The notes: generated by a model from the sequence alone, not told the origin. Positions 10,262 through 22,371 are shown, numbered from the stretch's first letter. The stretch is 64,000 nt of DNA from Ascochyta rabiei (GCF_004011695.2 NC_082420.1:620001-684000); one strand, 5' to 3'. Translations and numbers: made by a program.

Positions 10262-11970
10262 GACCGTTAGTTGTTAATGTTGTTGATGTTTTTGTTACAT
10301 CGAGGTTGACGTGTAGTGGTGCGCGGCTTTGAGGTCGATGGCGATGAGCCGGAGATGGGAGCTCCACTTACGCATTGGTATGGGTCTGGTAGGCAAATTT
10401 GCCGACGTGGGAATCCTAGCAGTGGACAGAGGGCTCGATCGATGTTTCCACAATGGAGCTCAGACGTGCAGATGCTGCGTCAGACTCGTAAAGGAAGTCG
10501 ACTTCGGCAGTGCGTTGGGGGCGAAAGCAGTGGGAGTGTTGACGGTGAGTGTCTGGCCAAACAGGCGCGCGCTCTCGAAACTGGTAAGATCTGGGGTAGT
10601 GGCGCAGGGTGAAATGGAGAGGCAATAGCGGAGGACTCTGTTGCCTGGTTGCCCTGTGTTATGAAGGTGCTTTGAGAATGGAAAGACGGCAGGAAAGGGG
10701 ACACAAGCGACGTAATTAAACAGGTGTTTGACGACTCGCAACAACACACGTATTTGTGGCTGTGCGAACGAATTGGAATTACCTCAGCCACAGGTCTCGA
10801 AAGGCTAATTTCACAGTCGCGGCAGTGCTGGATAGCGTGGGCGACGAGCTTCTCAAATCAGACTGGCCAGAGCCAGATGGCCGCTTGCTACTCTACGGAA
10901 TGGGCGATCCATGGTGCCAACACGTCACCATGTATCGCCATTAAGCAAGCCAAGTGGCAGTTCGAAGGCTTGAAAGTGTCTTGGCCACGCCTCAAGCAAG
11001 GAAAGTTCGCCTCCCAAGCGGCTGGGCGGTGACAGCATCGACGCGGCACAAACGCTTGATCGAGCTTCGGTTGCACGGGCCACGGCTAATCATCCTCGAA
11101 TCAACACGAACATTGTGTTGCAAGTGGGAAACTTTCCTTGGTCCAACGACGGCACGTCAGATGGGGAATCAAGTCCAGAGCACTTGCTGCGCCTCGGAAC
11201 TCGTGCTGCAAAAAGAGCTGGTGTCCGGCAGTTGCGTCAACTGTGAAATGTTCCGTGGCTAGTGTGACCGACTGTGTGCCGTGTGGGCGTGTCTACTGTG
11301 TATGGGCGCAGGTTGATGAGGCAGCAAGTCATGAGAACAAAGTTGTAAAGAATCCGCGCACGGCTGGGTATGCCGCTGTCTTTATGCAATTCGAGATCGG
11401 AGTCCAGAATCGCTGTCACGGAAAGAGCGGCACCAACGCGGGTGTCCGGCTGTCTGTCTTACACCAAAGCCAGACCTTGAGGCAGATTGCGGACACTACA
11501 AGCCACGCGTTCACAGTTCACACGATGACGTCCGCTTGCAGACACGCGATGCGTGCAACAACGCTGCAGAAGAAGCACGCATAGATTGGAAATGCTCTCA
11601 CTGCTTCCACAACACAAAGGCATTTGCCATACATTTCTGAACCCAGGTCTTTCGGGTACCAGGCTTGTACTTTCGCTTCATTATTTCTTACTCGAATAGA
11701 AGGTAACGTATCCTGGCTCCACCACATTCTGTCTGTGCTATTGCAAATTGGTTGAAGGAATACTGATACCGCAAAGCCGCCGAGATACGAAGATGAATTC
11801 ATTCGCAAAGCCCATAACTCCTGCTGTAGGTATTGCGCTCACGTGCGCCTTCGTTTATCATGACCCAGCCCAAACACCGTAACTTAAGGTAACTAGCCAA
11901 CTGTGCTTCTCTTGACAGAGCCGCTACGTAATTTGTTGCCCGTTGCGTTCTCCTCAAGGTAGCAATACAT
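10262..11970. other. Intergenic, upstream of the Ca2+/H+ exchanger
   Basis: About 1.7 kb. Bases 10249-10375 may be a 5' intron of the exchanger (see that gene). Beyond that I find no domain-bearing frame, tRNA-like fold or repeat. Confidence 0.65.
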
Positions 11971-12575
11971 CTACGGGTCCTGCACCTTGTGGTCACCCTT
12001 GATCACGTCCGCATAGGTCGGTGGCGGACCCTCAGGCTGCTGAGAGCTGCTACCCTCCCCACCCAAGTGCTGCGGCGCATTCCCAGGACCCTTTGCGCTC
12101 TTTCCGCTCTTCTTCGGCGCGTTCTGGTTTGTCACTCCACTCTGCTGACCCGGGAACTGCCCACCACTTGGCTGTTGCTGCGGCACGGTTCCGTAGTTCA
12201 TGCCTCCCTGTTGGCGCGCAGGCCCTGTGTGTGAGACGACATAGTACGTAGTGCCCTGTCGTCCGCCTTCGTGGTCGGGAACTTGGCCGTAGCCGTCATT
12301 TGGATCGGGGTTCTGCAGGATGATGTACCAGGCGTGGAGCAGGCCGGGGAGGAGACCAAGACAGCAGAGCGCAATGTTGATTAGGGAGTCGCCGGAGCAG
12401 ACGCCGCGTTTGACCCAGACTGTAGCACGTATTAGCTTGTATGTCGGTGTTTGAAGGGGATCTGGAGGCAATCCGAGGTTGCGGAAATGGTGCTGCCTGG
12501 AGTAAGCGGGTGCGTACCTCCGATGGGTGGAAAGAGGACGCTGAGGAGCATCAGGAAGCAATCGGCACCGCACAT
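11971..12575 (-). CDS. SNA3-like: UPF0057/PMP3-family membrane protein with long tail and PPxY motif (Sna3-like)
   Basis: Small membrane protein of 168 aa. Exons 12575-12518 and 12419-11971; intron 12420-12517. The N-terminal about 55 residues are the complete UPF0057 fold: a first hydrophobic helix ending FPPIG, the conserved VWVKRG turn, and a second helix NIALCCLGLLPGLLHAWYI. Plain PMP3 proteins stop here; this one continues for about 110 hydrophilic residues rich in Gln, Gly, Ser and Pro. The tail ends in PPPTYADVIKGDHK, containing a PPxY motif beside lysines. In yeast the UPF0057 protein Sna3 uses a C-terminal PPxY to bind the ubiquitin ligase Rsp5 and is sorted to the vacuole lumen; a similar role here is inference. 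The intron splits the domain after PPIG. A 280-bp gap separates it from the dehydrogenase gene upstream. Confidence 0.9.
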
Positions 12576-12854
12576 GTTTGCGACTGTGGTTCGGTGTTAC
12601 GTTCAATGTGGAGTAGACTTGTTCGAAGCGCTCGTGGCTGGTGCGGAGGTGGAGAATGTTGAAGATGCGATTGTCGCCTGACAAGCACAAGTAGACCGAT
12701 GACGCGTGTGTGGCTGAGCCGAGCTGTGTGGCGCGGAACAGTAGCCGCGGTTGATATTCCAACCACGCGAGAAGATGCTGGAATGGCACATACACCATCA
12801 CCCAAGAACAAATCAGGATTAGGAGAAAAGGCAGTTGATTTCTGTTCTTTTAAT

Positions 12855-14133
12855 TTACTCCTTGCCACCCAAGTAACGGTATATAACAGAAAAGTCTTTT
12901 CCTTTACAGTCTGGTGCCTTCTCTGCCGCTTCATACAGCTGTCTTGCCGACTCCCCTAGCGCAAGCTTGACGTTTGCTTCAGCAGCAGCCTTGAGAGCGA
13001 GTTTCAAATCCTTGTTGGCAAGGGCTACGCCAAAGCCTCCCTCGTACCCTCTGCTCGCAGGCGAACCTTCAATGACGCCAGGTACAGGGTTGTTGACTTC
13101 ACTCGGCCAGCACTTGCCGGTGCTAATGTTGATCATACCTGCAAGAGCTTTTGGGTCTAAACCCCACTTAATACCCATATTCATGGCTTCCGCAGTCGCG
13201 ATGTTGTTGAGAGCCAAAAGATAGTTGTTTGCGAGCTTGCCCTTAAGCCCAGCGCCTTGTTCGCCAAGATGAAGTACCTTTCGGCCCATCAAAGACAACA
13301 CCTCAGTGGCTCGATCCACGACCTCAGGTGCAGCGCCAATCATAAAGGTCAGTGTGCCGGCTGCTGCGCCGACGACACCACCAGACATCGGCGCATCGAT
13401 GAACTTGCCTTGACCAGTTGAATGCGCAATCTCTGCTACATCAGCCGAGGTCATGGGGTCGATGGTAGACGTGTCAATGAACAGACGTTCCTTGTTCACG
13501 GAGCCATCCGTCAAGAGCGTGGGCGGCTCTAACATAGCCTTGTACACGCCTTTGACGTGCTGAGGCTCCGGGAGAGCGGTAACGATGACCTCCTGGATAC
13601 GAGTCAGTGGTCTGAAGTCATGGAGATATAGAGCAAAGACGTTGTATGTGTGGTTGCATCAGAGGATTGGCTATGAAATGTGAAATCAGGGGAAGAGCCA
13701 CAAGTGACCCCAACTTAGATCATAAAGTTTGGAAAAGAAGGGTATCATCATGCAAGAGAATGGACAGGAACAGGCAAAACGTACAGCTTTCTCGGCGATC
13801 TCCCGTACATGTTCAGCAACATGGACACCAGTAGGGTTCTCCTCAAGGAACTTGGTGGTAGCGGCGGTGTTGACATCATGAACGAAGAGCGTGTCTCCAG
13901 CCGGTATTTTGGCTCTCAGATTCTTAGCCATAGAGTAACCTGAGAATTGTATCAGAGAACCGCACGGTCATGTGAGCTGGCGGTGTAGTTCACGTACCCA
14001 TTCGTCCTAATCCAATGAACCCCCATGTGGCCTGCAGGTCTCGGGTGCTTGAGAAGCATCGCCGTGAGCTCTGGCGCGTTGCAACTGGTGCTATCCGCCT
14101 CAAGGGCATCGATGCTGCTGCAATCGTCCGCAT
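12855..14133 (-). CDS. 3-hydroxyisobutyrate dehydrogenase, mitochondrial
   Basis: Oxidises 3-hydroxyisobutyrate to methylmalonate semialdehyde with NAD+ in valine catabolism; 342 aa. Exons 14133-13998, 13939-13785, 13592-12855; introns 13940-13997 and 13593-13784. I chose the ATG at 14133 because it gives an arginine/serine-rich, acid-free leader (MRTIAASMPLRRIAPVATR...RRCFSS) typical of a mitochondrial presequence directly before the Rossmann motif WGFIGLGRMGYSMAKNL. Other family signatures are the substrate-binding loop DAPMSGGVVGAAAGTLTFM and the catalytic-lysine region GLKGKLANNYLLALN. The C-terminus KDFSVIYRYLGGKE is usual for the family. Length and motifs indicate an intact enzyme. Confidence 0.94.
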
Positions 14134-15243
14134 CGTGGGTGTTGAAAACTAGATGTCGGCTATTTGTTGGGCGAAGGTGCGTGGAGAGCTGCACGCGGAA
14201 TCGCGGCTGGTATCGGTCTCCGCACTCTTGGGACGCTCAGCCGAGGTCGGGAGTGCCTGAAGGAAGGGCGGCTCTAGCAGTATATGCGCCAGAAGCCTTG
14301 CGGCACGAAAGAGGGCCCATTATTGGTGTGAGTCGAGATGCAGCCTGCGCCGAGACGCTGCTGTCGAATCGATGTATCAAGGCATGATGTTGGTGTTGGA
14401 GTGGAAAGAATGTCCGGTCGCCTTTGTGGGAGAATTTATCAACTGGTCTGTGCGCCGTGCTAGCGACATCTATGAGATTTGTAGCCAACAGGCAACTACT
14501 GGCGCGCAGTGCTCTATAATTATGGCTAGTCTACCACTCGCTTTGCACAAAACAAAGGCTACACTGGCTCAGCGAAAACGCCTCAGTCTGTACTACTGTA
14601 TGCTGGAGGTCTTCGGAGAAGTTATGAGTGCTCTAAACCTTCAATAGAAAGTGCTGAAGACTTGTAATGTCTTGGCAAGTTGAAAGTGGAACTGAATACC
14701 CTCCTCTAGTAAAGGCCAAAGAATAAAGACCAAAGACTGAATGCCTAGCCGACCTTTCTGCAACGCGACAGTCTCCTTTGTGAGGTTGCCTGACCCCCCG
14801 GTCATTCAAGGAAGGTTATGTCAAACTAGCCTTAGTGCCAGCCAACTTTTGCTTCGAAAGCTCACAATGTGCAGTCATCTCTCCCGGGTGAACATGCCGG
14901 AGCGCCCTTCTCCTGGTGGTCTAAGCATACTCGACAAGCCCCCGTGCGCATTGCCGTCAACTGGAGTCACGCTCTGTACCCAGCGAACACCCCTGGCCGT
15001 AAATTTGCGAACCTTTGTAGGCTTACGCGGTACAGGCTGGAGGAATATGTTCTTGTCCATCGTCTGGTGAGCTCCATGTTAGTCACCTCGTGTCATGCAA
15101 TCTCTCCAAAACCAGGTCCCAGTCGTGCAGATCTAAGATGCCATGGCTGACATTGCAACTGTATTGCTGGGTATCTTCTTGTGTCTTCCTAAGAATAGCT
15201 TGTAGTGTGAACTCCGATATGATGCTTGCTAAATCCACTTTTA
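14134..15243. other. Intergenic, upstream of the dehydrogenase gene
   Basis: About 1.1 kb between the dehydrogenase start and the RPC37 stop codon, both on the minus strand. The short open frames here lack any recognisable domain; no repeat or RNA gene seen. Confidence 0.65.
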
Positions 15244-16360
15244 CTAAGTCACGGTCTCATCTTCGTCATCGGATTCGTCCGAGATTTCGATCAACTCCTT
15301 TTCTCTTGTCGCGTTCTTTCGCTTTGCACCTTTGCCAGCCGAAGGAGCACTCATGACATCGAGAAACTGATCGTTGTTGAGGTTGGAATGTAGCTTCGGG
15401 GCGTCGATGGTTCTGGGGAGGAACAGGCGTTCGGTGTAAGAGTCGTAGGCAAGTTCAGACTGAGTGTATTAGCATATAGGGAGCTTGTCGAGGGCACGCT
15501 TCTCACATCTTCATCAGAGTACTGCAGCTTATGCCATGGCTCTTGATTCGCCGCCTTCATGAATTGCTGCGTCAGCTCGGCTGCTGTGTCTCCGCCAGCC
15601 TTCTTCACGGTGGGAATGAACGCCTTGGGTTCTGCTAGCTTCGCGCCTTCTTGCGACTCCTTTTCACGCCGCCGAGCGACCGCCTCGAGTTGTGCAGAAG
15701 CGTCGATGTGATGGAACTGTGTACGGAGCTGTACGAGGCCGTTGAGCCGTGTGAGGTGGAGCTGGTCTGCGAATGTCAGTACGGCAGTTGATGCCATTGC
15801 TCTAGCGGGCGCGTACCGTCACGGAATGTTCCCAGCATGTAGCTAGGACCCTTGTTGTCGTCGCTCAGTATCTGACCGCCAAAGGTCTGTGAATTCAGTA
15901 CGTGACCCTTCTCGTTGGCATCCTCGAAATGTGTGACATATTCCTCAAAGTTGTCGTCGTCCTCGGCTGTGACTACAGGTGGTGCTGAGCCTCCCTCGGC
16001 GCCAGGCCTGTTGCCAGTGCGCGGCATAGTTCGCTCAAAACCAGAGGCAATACCAAACGCCTTCTGTCCGAATCCTTTGGTCTTGCGCATGGCCTCTCCC
16101 CACCGCACGCCATTTACGCGGTTGTAGTTCTGGCGGATGTTGATTGGAACGTCGACTTCGATGAAGCCAGACTCCTTCTTGACCCTGAGCTCGGCAGGCA
16201 GGCTCCCGGAGGCTTTTGTAAAGGGCTGATCGGGCGGCCTGTTGAGGTACTGCAGCACGTACAGCTGTTGCTCCTCGGCCTCGGGGGTAATGTAGACATC
16301 GTACTCGGACACCACTGGGTCGTCGTCTTCCAAGTCAATCGCTGCTGTGTCGCGATCCAT
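15244..16360 (-). CDS. RPC37: RNA polymerase III subunit RPC37 (RPC5 / Sin-like domain)
   Basis: Subunit of RNA polymerase III that pairs with RPC53 and acts in initiation, termination and reinitiation on tRNA and 5S genes. 339 aa. Exons 16360-15817, 15766-15507, 15459-15244; introns of 50 and 47 bp. The N-terminal half matches the Sin/RPC5 region: DDDPVVSEYDVYITP, LYVLQYLNRPPDQPF, the GFIEVDVPI strand and NRVNGVRWGEAMRKTK. The middle has DQLHLTRLNGLVQLRTQFHH, and the last exon has YDSYTERLFLPRTI followed by an acidic tail (SDESDDEDET). It is divergently arranged with DDB1; only 280 bp separate the two start codons. Confidence 0.92.
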
Positions 16361-16640
16361 AGTCAGCAGGCGCGGCCAAGGTGTGCGCGGTGATCAAAAG
16401 CTAGCCTTACGAGCCATGGCGGTCGCAAAATCCAGGTTGCGACAAGGTGAACGTGACTGGGGAAACTTTGAGCTTTGGACTTTTTCGCCGAGTCACCCCC
16501 GCCGCGGCGACTAGCGCGTTGCTTCGGGGATAATGACGGAATACATCCGAGCAGCTTGAGGCGCTCTCGACAACATCACTTGCTTCTCAGGTTGGTGCCT
16601 CGAGACACGCGGGGAGCTGCACATTGATCACGAGTTCGCC
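16361..16640. promoter_or_regulatory. Shared divergent promoter region RPC37 / DDB1
   Basis: 280 bp between the two opposed ATGs. It contains a GC-rich core around 16497-16531 (CCCCGCCGCGG...). No TATA box is obvious. Function as a bidirectional promoter follows from the gene arrangement only. Confidence 0.5.
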
Positions 16641-19600
16641 ATGGCATACATTGTACCCATCCACAAGCCGAGCAGCGTTCGCCATGCCCTCAAACTCAAC
16701 TTCCTCACTGCAGACGAGGACTGCTTGGTAGTCGCGTAAGCACGCCGTGTTGGATGCTCGTAGATATGCTGATGTCCCTGCAGCAGAGCGAACAGACTCG
16801 AGTTCTACTCCCAGACCACCGATGGACTGGCGCTCCAGCACTCCAAAGCCATATATGGCAAGGTCACCATGCTTCAGAAGCTCCGCCCAGCACTGTCACA
16901 GACCGATCACCTCTTTGTCGGAACCGATCGGTTTACATACTTCACCCTGTCGTGGAACCCCGAGAAGAAGCAATTGCAGACCGAAAAGTCGTTCGAGAGT
17001 GTTGCCGACAATGCGGCTAGAGAGTCGCAGACTGGGGAGAGATGTCACGTTGACCCCACCGGACGACTCATGACGGTTGAGGTGTACGAGGGCATCATCA
17101 CTGTCATACCTCTAGTACAGAGAGGCAAAAAGAGGAAGCAAGCTGGACAATCGGACATCGCCCATCTCGGAGAGCCCGTGCCTGTCAGGTTGGCCGAGAT
17201 GTTTGTCCGCTCATCAGCCTTCCTTCGGCCGTCATCAATCGACGAGAACCCCAAAATCGCCTTACTCTACGAAGACACACACTCCCAGGTCAAGCTCAAG
17301 GTCCGAGAAATAAAGCATAGCGGAGACGAGGTTGAGCTAGAAGAAGGTGATGTTTGCAAAGCAGACATAGAGCTTGGTTCCAGCCATCTAATACCAGTGG
17401 AGGAGCCGTCACATGGCTTGATAGTAATTGGCGAGACGTCCATTGGATACTACAACGATGTCTCTGGCGAGCTACAGACCGAGCCGTTGGAGGAAGCCAC
17501 GATTTTTGTCGCCTGGGAGAGAGTTGACTCGCAGCGCTTCGTTCTCGCCGACGATTATGGACGCTTATATCTCTTCATGCTTATTCTGGACGAAAAGAAT
17601 CGAGTCCAGTCATGGAAACTCGATGTCATTGGCCAGACCTCACGGGCGTCTGTGCTGGTCTACTTAGACGCCGGATACGTTTTCGTTGGCTCCCATCAAG
17701 GCGATTCCCAGGTTATTAGGATTGCCGAGAAGTCAATGGAGATTGTGCAGACCTTTTCCAACATTGCTCCGGTACTCGACTTCACCATCATGGACATGGG
17801 TAACAGGTCAGGCGAGGGACAAACAAACGAGTATTCCTCTGGCCAGGCTCGAATTGTCACTGGCAGCGGCGCCTATCAAGATGGCAGCCTCCGAAGTGTT
17901 CGCAGTGGTGTAGGGCTGGAAGACGTTGGCCTCCTCGGCGAGATGGAACACATTTCCAATCTTTTCAGCTTGAAGTCAAACCCTGCATCTGACCATGTCG
18001 ACACACTCATGGTCACTTTTGTTAATGAGTCGCGCATCTTCAAATTCGATCCTCAGGGTGAGGTCGAAGAATTTGAAGAATTTGCTTCGCTCGCCCTCGA
18101 TGAACCCACGCTCGCTGCAGCCAACATCTCCCAAGGACGAGTTGTGCAAGTAACTAACGGGAGAGCTCGAATCTGCGATCTGGACGGCGGCATGGTGCAG
18201 TCGGAATGGATGCCCTTTGGTGGTCAGCAAATCACAGCAGCGGCCATCAATGACAGCCACGTTCTGGTTTCTTTGGGTGGTGTCACAGTGGTTTCTCTCA
18301 CATTACTAGCTCCACCACATCGTGTAGGACCATCGATGGCGGATGGCGGTCTCCAGGTGATCAAAGAGAAAACATTTGGAACGGAGAGTCAAGTTGCTTG
18401 CGTCGCACTACCATCTGGCTCGAGTCCAGTGTGTTTCATTGGATTCTGGAAAGAATCCGGTCTTGCCATCTGCTCATTGGACACACTGGAACCCGTCAAG
18501 ACCGTTCAGATTTCAGAAGATTCAGTCCCACGATCGTTACTACTCACGCAAATCTTCCCTGGGCAACCACCCACTTTGTTCGCTGCGTTGGCAGATGGAA
18601 ACGTTGTGACATATTCGTTCGACCCGTCTACCAACGAGCTGTCCGGGCGAAAGAGTATCGTGCTTGGGACACGCGAGGCCACATTCTGTGCTTTGCCTCG
18701 TGGTGACGGTCTCTTCAACGTATTCGCAACGTGTGAGCATCCCTCGTTGATCTACGCGTCGGAAGGTCGTCTGGTCTACTCTGCAGTCACAGCTGAGAAA
18801 GCAACAACGGTGTGCCCACTCGACTCGGAAGCTTATCCTGGCTCTGTAGCCATTGCAACATCAGGGGACCTTCGGATAGCCCTCGTTGACACCGAAAGGA
18901 CGACTCACATCCAAACACTCAAGGTCGACGAGACCGTTCGCCGAATAGCATATTCGTCAAACCTCAAAGCCTTCGGTCTCGGCACCATAAAGCGTGTTCT
19001 TAAGGGTGGAGAGGAATTCATGATAAGCCACTTCAAGCTCGTTGACGAGATCCAGTTCAAAGAGCTCGACACTTACCCACTGAACGAAGAGGAGCTTCTG
19101 GAATGTGTAATTCGCTGCTCCCTCCCTGACGGTTCTGGCGGAATGGCCGAACGCTTCATACTCGGCACCGCCTACCTCGATGAACAACAAGCGACCGAAG
19201 AGCGCGGGCGCATCCTCGTCCTCGAAGTAACGCCTGAGCGCTCTCTTAAACTTGTTACCTCGCTCGCTGTCAAGGGTGGCTGTCGCTGCCTCGCAATCTG
19301 CGATGGCAAGATAGTCGCAGCACTAATCAAGACCATCGTAGTATACAACCTCGAATTTCGAACTCAATCGAAACCGGACCTCGTCAAAGCCGCAACCTTC
19401 CGCTGTTCAACAGCACCCATCGATATCACCGTCAATGGCAACGTAATCGCAATAGCCGACCTGATGAAATCGCTTGTCATCGTAGAATACAAACGTGGCG
19501 AAGATGGGCTCAGTGACAAACTCGCCGAAGTCGCGCGCCATTACCAGACAACATGGGCCACAGCCGTTGCCGAAGTAGACGCGAACACATACCTTGAGAG

Positions 19601-20134
19601 CGATGCGGAAGGTAACCTGGCAGTCCTAGAGCGCAACCCCGAGGGCGTAACAGACGATGACAAGAAGAGGCTGCAGTGCACATCGGAGCTTTTGCTTGGT
19701 GAGATGGTAAACAAGATACGCAGGATCGACGTCATGGCGCAGGCCGATGCCGTCGTTGTACCGCGAGCTTTTATGGGAACTGTAAGCTCTCCCACCGCTA
19801 CCGATGTTGTAACATATCACTAACACCCCCACAGGTGGAAGGGTCAATCTACCTCTTTGGGCTGATCCAACCCGCATACCTCCACCTTCTCATGGCCCTG
19901 CAGAGCCAGCTAGGCAAACTAGTGCCTGCACCAGGCAACATGGATATTGCACGGTACCGAGCTTTCAAAAACCAAGTCCGGGAGTCCGAGGAGCCGTATC
20001 GCTTCGTAGACGGCGAGCTGGTCGAGAAATTCCTGGACCTGAGTGAGGAAGATCAGAAGAAAGCATGTAGCGAATTGGAGGGCGATGTTGAGGAGGTAAA
20101 GGCGTTGGTTGAGGGACTGCGACGGCTGCATTAG
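16641..20134 (+). CDS. DDB1: UV-damaged DNA-binding protein 1 (DDB1, CUL4 adaptor)
   Basis: Three-beta-propeller adaptor of CUL4 ubiquitin ligases, acting in nucleotide excision repair, replication control and heterochromatin; 1130 aa, the usual size. Exons 16641-16735, 16784-19781, 19835-20134; introns 48 and 53 bp. The N-terminus MAYIVPIHKPSSVRHALK followed by LVVA and ANRLEFY is the propeller-A start of the MMS1/DDB1/CPSF_A family. CPSF_A features appear towards the C-terminus: GGCRCLAICDGKIVAALIKTIV, IAIADLMKSLVIVEY and LGEMVNKIRRIDVMAQ, and the last exon carries VEGSIYLFGLIQPAYLHLLMALQSQL and a helical end. The length and these motifs fit DDB1 better than the larger paralogues RSE1 and CFT1. 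Confidence 0.93.
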
Positions 20135-20481
20135 GTGTCTCTCTCCAGATTTGCTTTGGGATGATGCGAGATCTGCATATGATACATGAATGATTATACG
20201 ATAGATTGGATCATAGCCACGTGAGACATTTCGGGAAGGAGTTCGATGTCCTCCCTATCTAGACGCTCTGCATTTCGTACTAAATTCGCGGTCTCTTGGA
20301 TGTACGCTTCTGTACTTCAACGGCCTTCAGAGCATGACTCTAACAATTTTAGCTTTCGAACAGGGCCCGGCAGGTCTTCACCACGGCGAAACTACACAAG
20401 CTTCGAGGTTCGACACGAGGCTTCAATGGCGAAGGACGCCTCTTTGATTTGACATCAGTACATTGCGTGTTGCAGCCCCAG
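20135..20481. other. Intergenic between convergent genes
   Basis: About 350 bp between the DDB1 stop and the TMEM42-like stop, i.e. the two 3' ends face each other. Nothing else seen. Confidence 0.7.
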
Positions 20482-21186
20482 TTACCTCAGCGTCCCATCC
20501 TCATCACTGCTCTGCGCGCGCTCGCTGCTACTGCTTCTGCGTCTAACACTATCAAGCTCATGCCTCGACTGTGCATCGTCTTCACTATCTCTAAAGTCTG
20601 CACTCGCCTCGCCATCCCTGTTTAGCAGCGGCGCTTCGCCCGTCCCGGTGACGATCTCCTTCTTCTCGCCCTCCTCCCTCATGCCGATGATGACGCTGCC
20701 GGCTACCAGCATCGCGGCGCCGAGCCACCACAGCCCCGGCAGCGTCTCGGAGAAGATGAGCGCGGAGAGGACCGCGGTGATCATGAAATTCGCAGACGTG
20801 TTGATGACGGAGACGCGGACGGTCGAGGATGCGAGGGTGAGGGCGCGCGTGAAGAGCCCCCACATTATGGCGTTGAAGAGGAGATTCATACCGAAGAAGG
20901 CCTATAGAGTGGTCAGAGACGCGGAGGCAGCCGGCTAGGGAGAGATGGGTACAGCGCGTAGAGCATATTCGAAGAACTTGTTTGAGGGATCAAGCCCGAA
21001 CGCGGTAGCGAGAGAGCTCGACCATGCGCCTGTGAGCTCCGTTGTTGTGCTGTCTCATGGTTAGCACCAGGGTCGCTGGGATATTATGGTAACGCACAGC
21101 TTCGCGAAGACGCCGTTGAATGCTGCGCATGCTCCGCTCGTAATGGAAAAGAACAGCCACGCTGATTTGGTGCGTGGTATAGACAT
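20482..21186 (-). CDS. EamA/TMEM42-family transporter-like membrane protein
   Basis: Small drug/metabolite-transporter superfamily protein of 201 aa, substrate unknown. Exons 21186-21098, 21049-20953, 20901-20482; introns 50-52 bp long, frame-consistent. The N-terminus MSIPRTKSAWLFFSITSGA begins a first hydrophobic helix; exon 3 opens with FFGMNLLFNAIMWGLFTRAL, followed by SVINTSANFMITAVLSALIF and the last helix LWWLGAAMLVAGSVIIG, the pattern of TMEM42 half-size EamA proteins (about 4-5 helices). The final about 55 residues are hydrophilic, rich in Ser, Arg and Asp (SRHELDSVRRRSSSSERAQ). No function beyond family membership can be given. Confidence 0.85.
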
Positions 21187-21712
21187 GGCGAGCTGCTGTG
21201 TATGCGCGACCGACTTAAAGATGTGAGGCGGTGAGGTCTGATGCTGTTGCAGGAAACCGGACCCCCGAGCTTAGTCAAGCACTTCGATCGTGTACCCGAC
21301 GAAGATGCAGCAAATAGTCAAGAAAAGTGACGTTAGTTCTGCCATGCACGTGCGCATGCATTTATCGTGTTGTGATTTCAATCTCGTTTCTGCACCATGT
21401 GCTTTCACGGCGAGTGTGAAGTAATTATCATAACCCCAACTCCAAACCAAGCCTGTGGTATCCATTTTGGTCTTGTTCCCTAACGCCAAAACTCTCAAAC
21501 AAACCGTTGTCAGCCCACCGAAAAGCGTCGAGGGTCCTACACAACATGAATCGTGTGCACCTTTCGCCAGCATGCACCAGAGCGCCCATGATCGTTATCT
21601 GCTACTACCCAACGGAACTACGTCCTCCGTTTCTTGTTCTTGCCGTCCTTTTCTTCGCCTATAGCTGTGTGTTCAGCAGGTATGAAGTGCGAACAAAGCC
21701 AGAGACTCAGCT
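21187..21712. other. Intergenic
   Basis: About 530 bp between the TMEM42-like start and the TFIIA small-subunit stop, both minus strand. No supportable feature. Confidence 0.65.
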
Positions 21713-22192
21713 CTAGACTTCGCCTGGACGCTTCGTATTACAGCTGACAATCTTGACTCTATCGGCATGCACCTGGTTCGTGTTGTCGAGCTTGAAGTTG
21801 ATGTCCTTGATGATGAACGTCCAAACGTCGTCGCAGAAGCGGTAGGTGTCGAGGTGGCCCTGCGAGAGCGTGTGTCAGTACATCATACTGCCGCTGCTGC
21901 CTTGAGGCTTCCTTTGAGCTGCCACAGAGCCACTATGTACCCACCTTGAACGTCAGTCTCGCCTTGACCTTGTCTGCGAGTACGTCGGCGACTGCCTTGT
22001 CGAAGTTTGCGAGGATCTTCATGGCGAGCTGGGGCTCGATGCGGCGCTCAGTGATCAGATTGTCCAGCGTGTCCGTAAGGGCACCGCCCAGACTGTCTGC
22101 TGTCAGCCAGCGTGCTCTGTATCACGTTCCCAGGTGCGCATGCAGTACCTGCTTCGACGGTAGAGCTCGTAGTACTTGAGATCGGCGGCCAT
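21713..22192 (-). CDS. TOA2: Transcription initiation factor IIA small subunit (TFIIA gamma)
   Basis: Small subunit of TFIIA, which stabilises TBP on the TATA box for RNA polymerase II. 112 aa, normal for the family. Exons 22192-22149, 22092-21945, 21859-21713; introns 22093-22148 and 21860-21944. It begins [15 protein letters not shown], then [19 protein letters not shown] (N-terminal helical domain), [13 protein letters not shown] at the second splice, and the C-terminal beta-barrel [19 protein letters not shown] ending [14 protein letters not shown]. The ORF is broken into three small exons, so it is easy to miss without splicing. It is divergent from the V-ATPase gene, 179 bp between starts. 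Confidence 0.95.
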
Positions 22193-22371
22193 GGTGACTG
22201 CGACAAGGTAGATAGGCTGGTGTTCTGGTGATGGACCGTTGCAACTGGTGGAGGGCGAGCTAAAGCGCCAAGCCGGCAGGGTACGTTCGGCGGCAGCCAT
22301 CATCATCGCAGCTTCCAACTCCAACCCGCCACAGTCTCCCTCCATCTCCACTTTCACAGCTCTCTTCGAAG
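22193..22371. promoter_or_regulatory. Shared divergent promoter region TOA2 / VMA16
   Basis: 179 bp between opposed start codons of two housekeeping genes. It contains a pyrimidine-rich stretch on the plus strand before the V-ATPase ATG. Shared promoter activity is inferred from spacing only. Confidence 0.5.
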
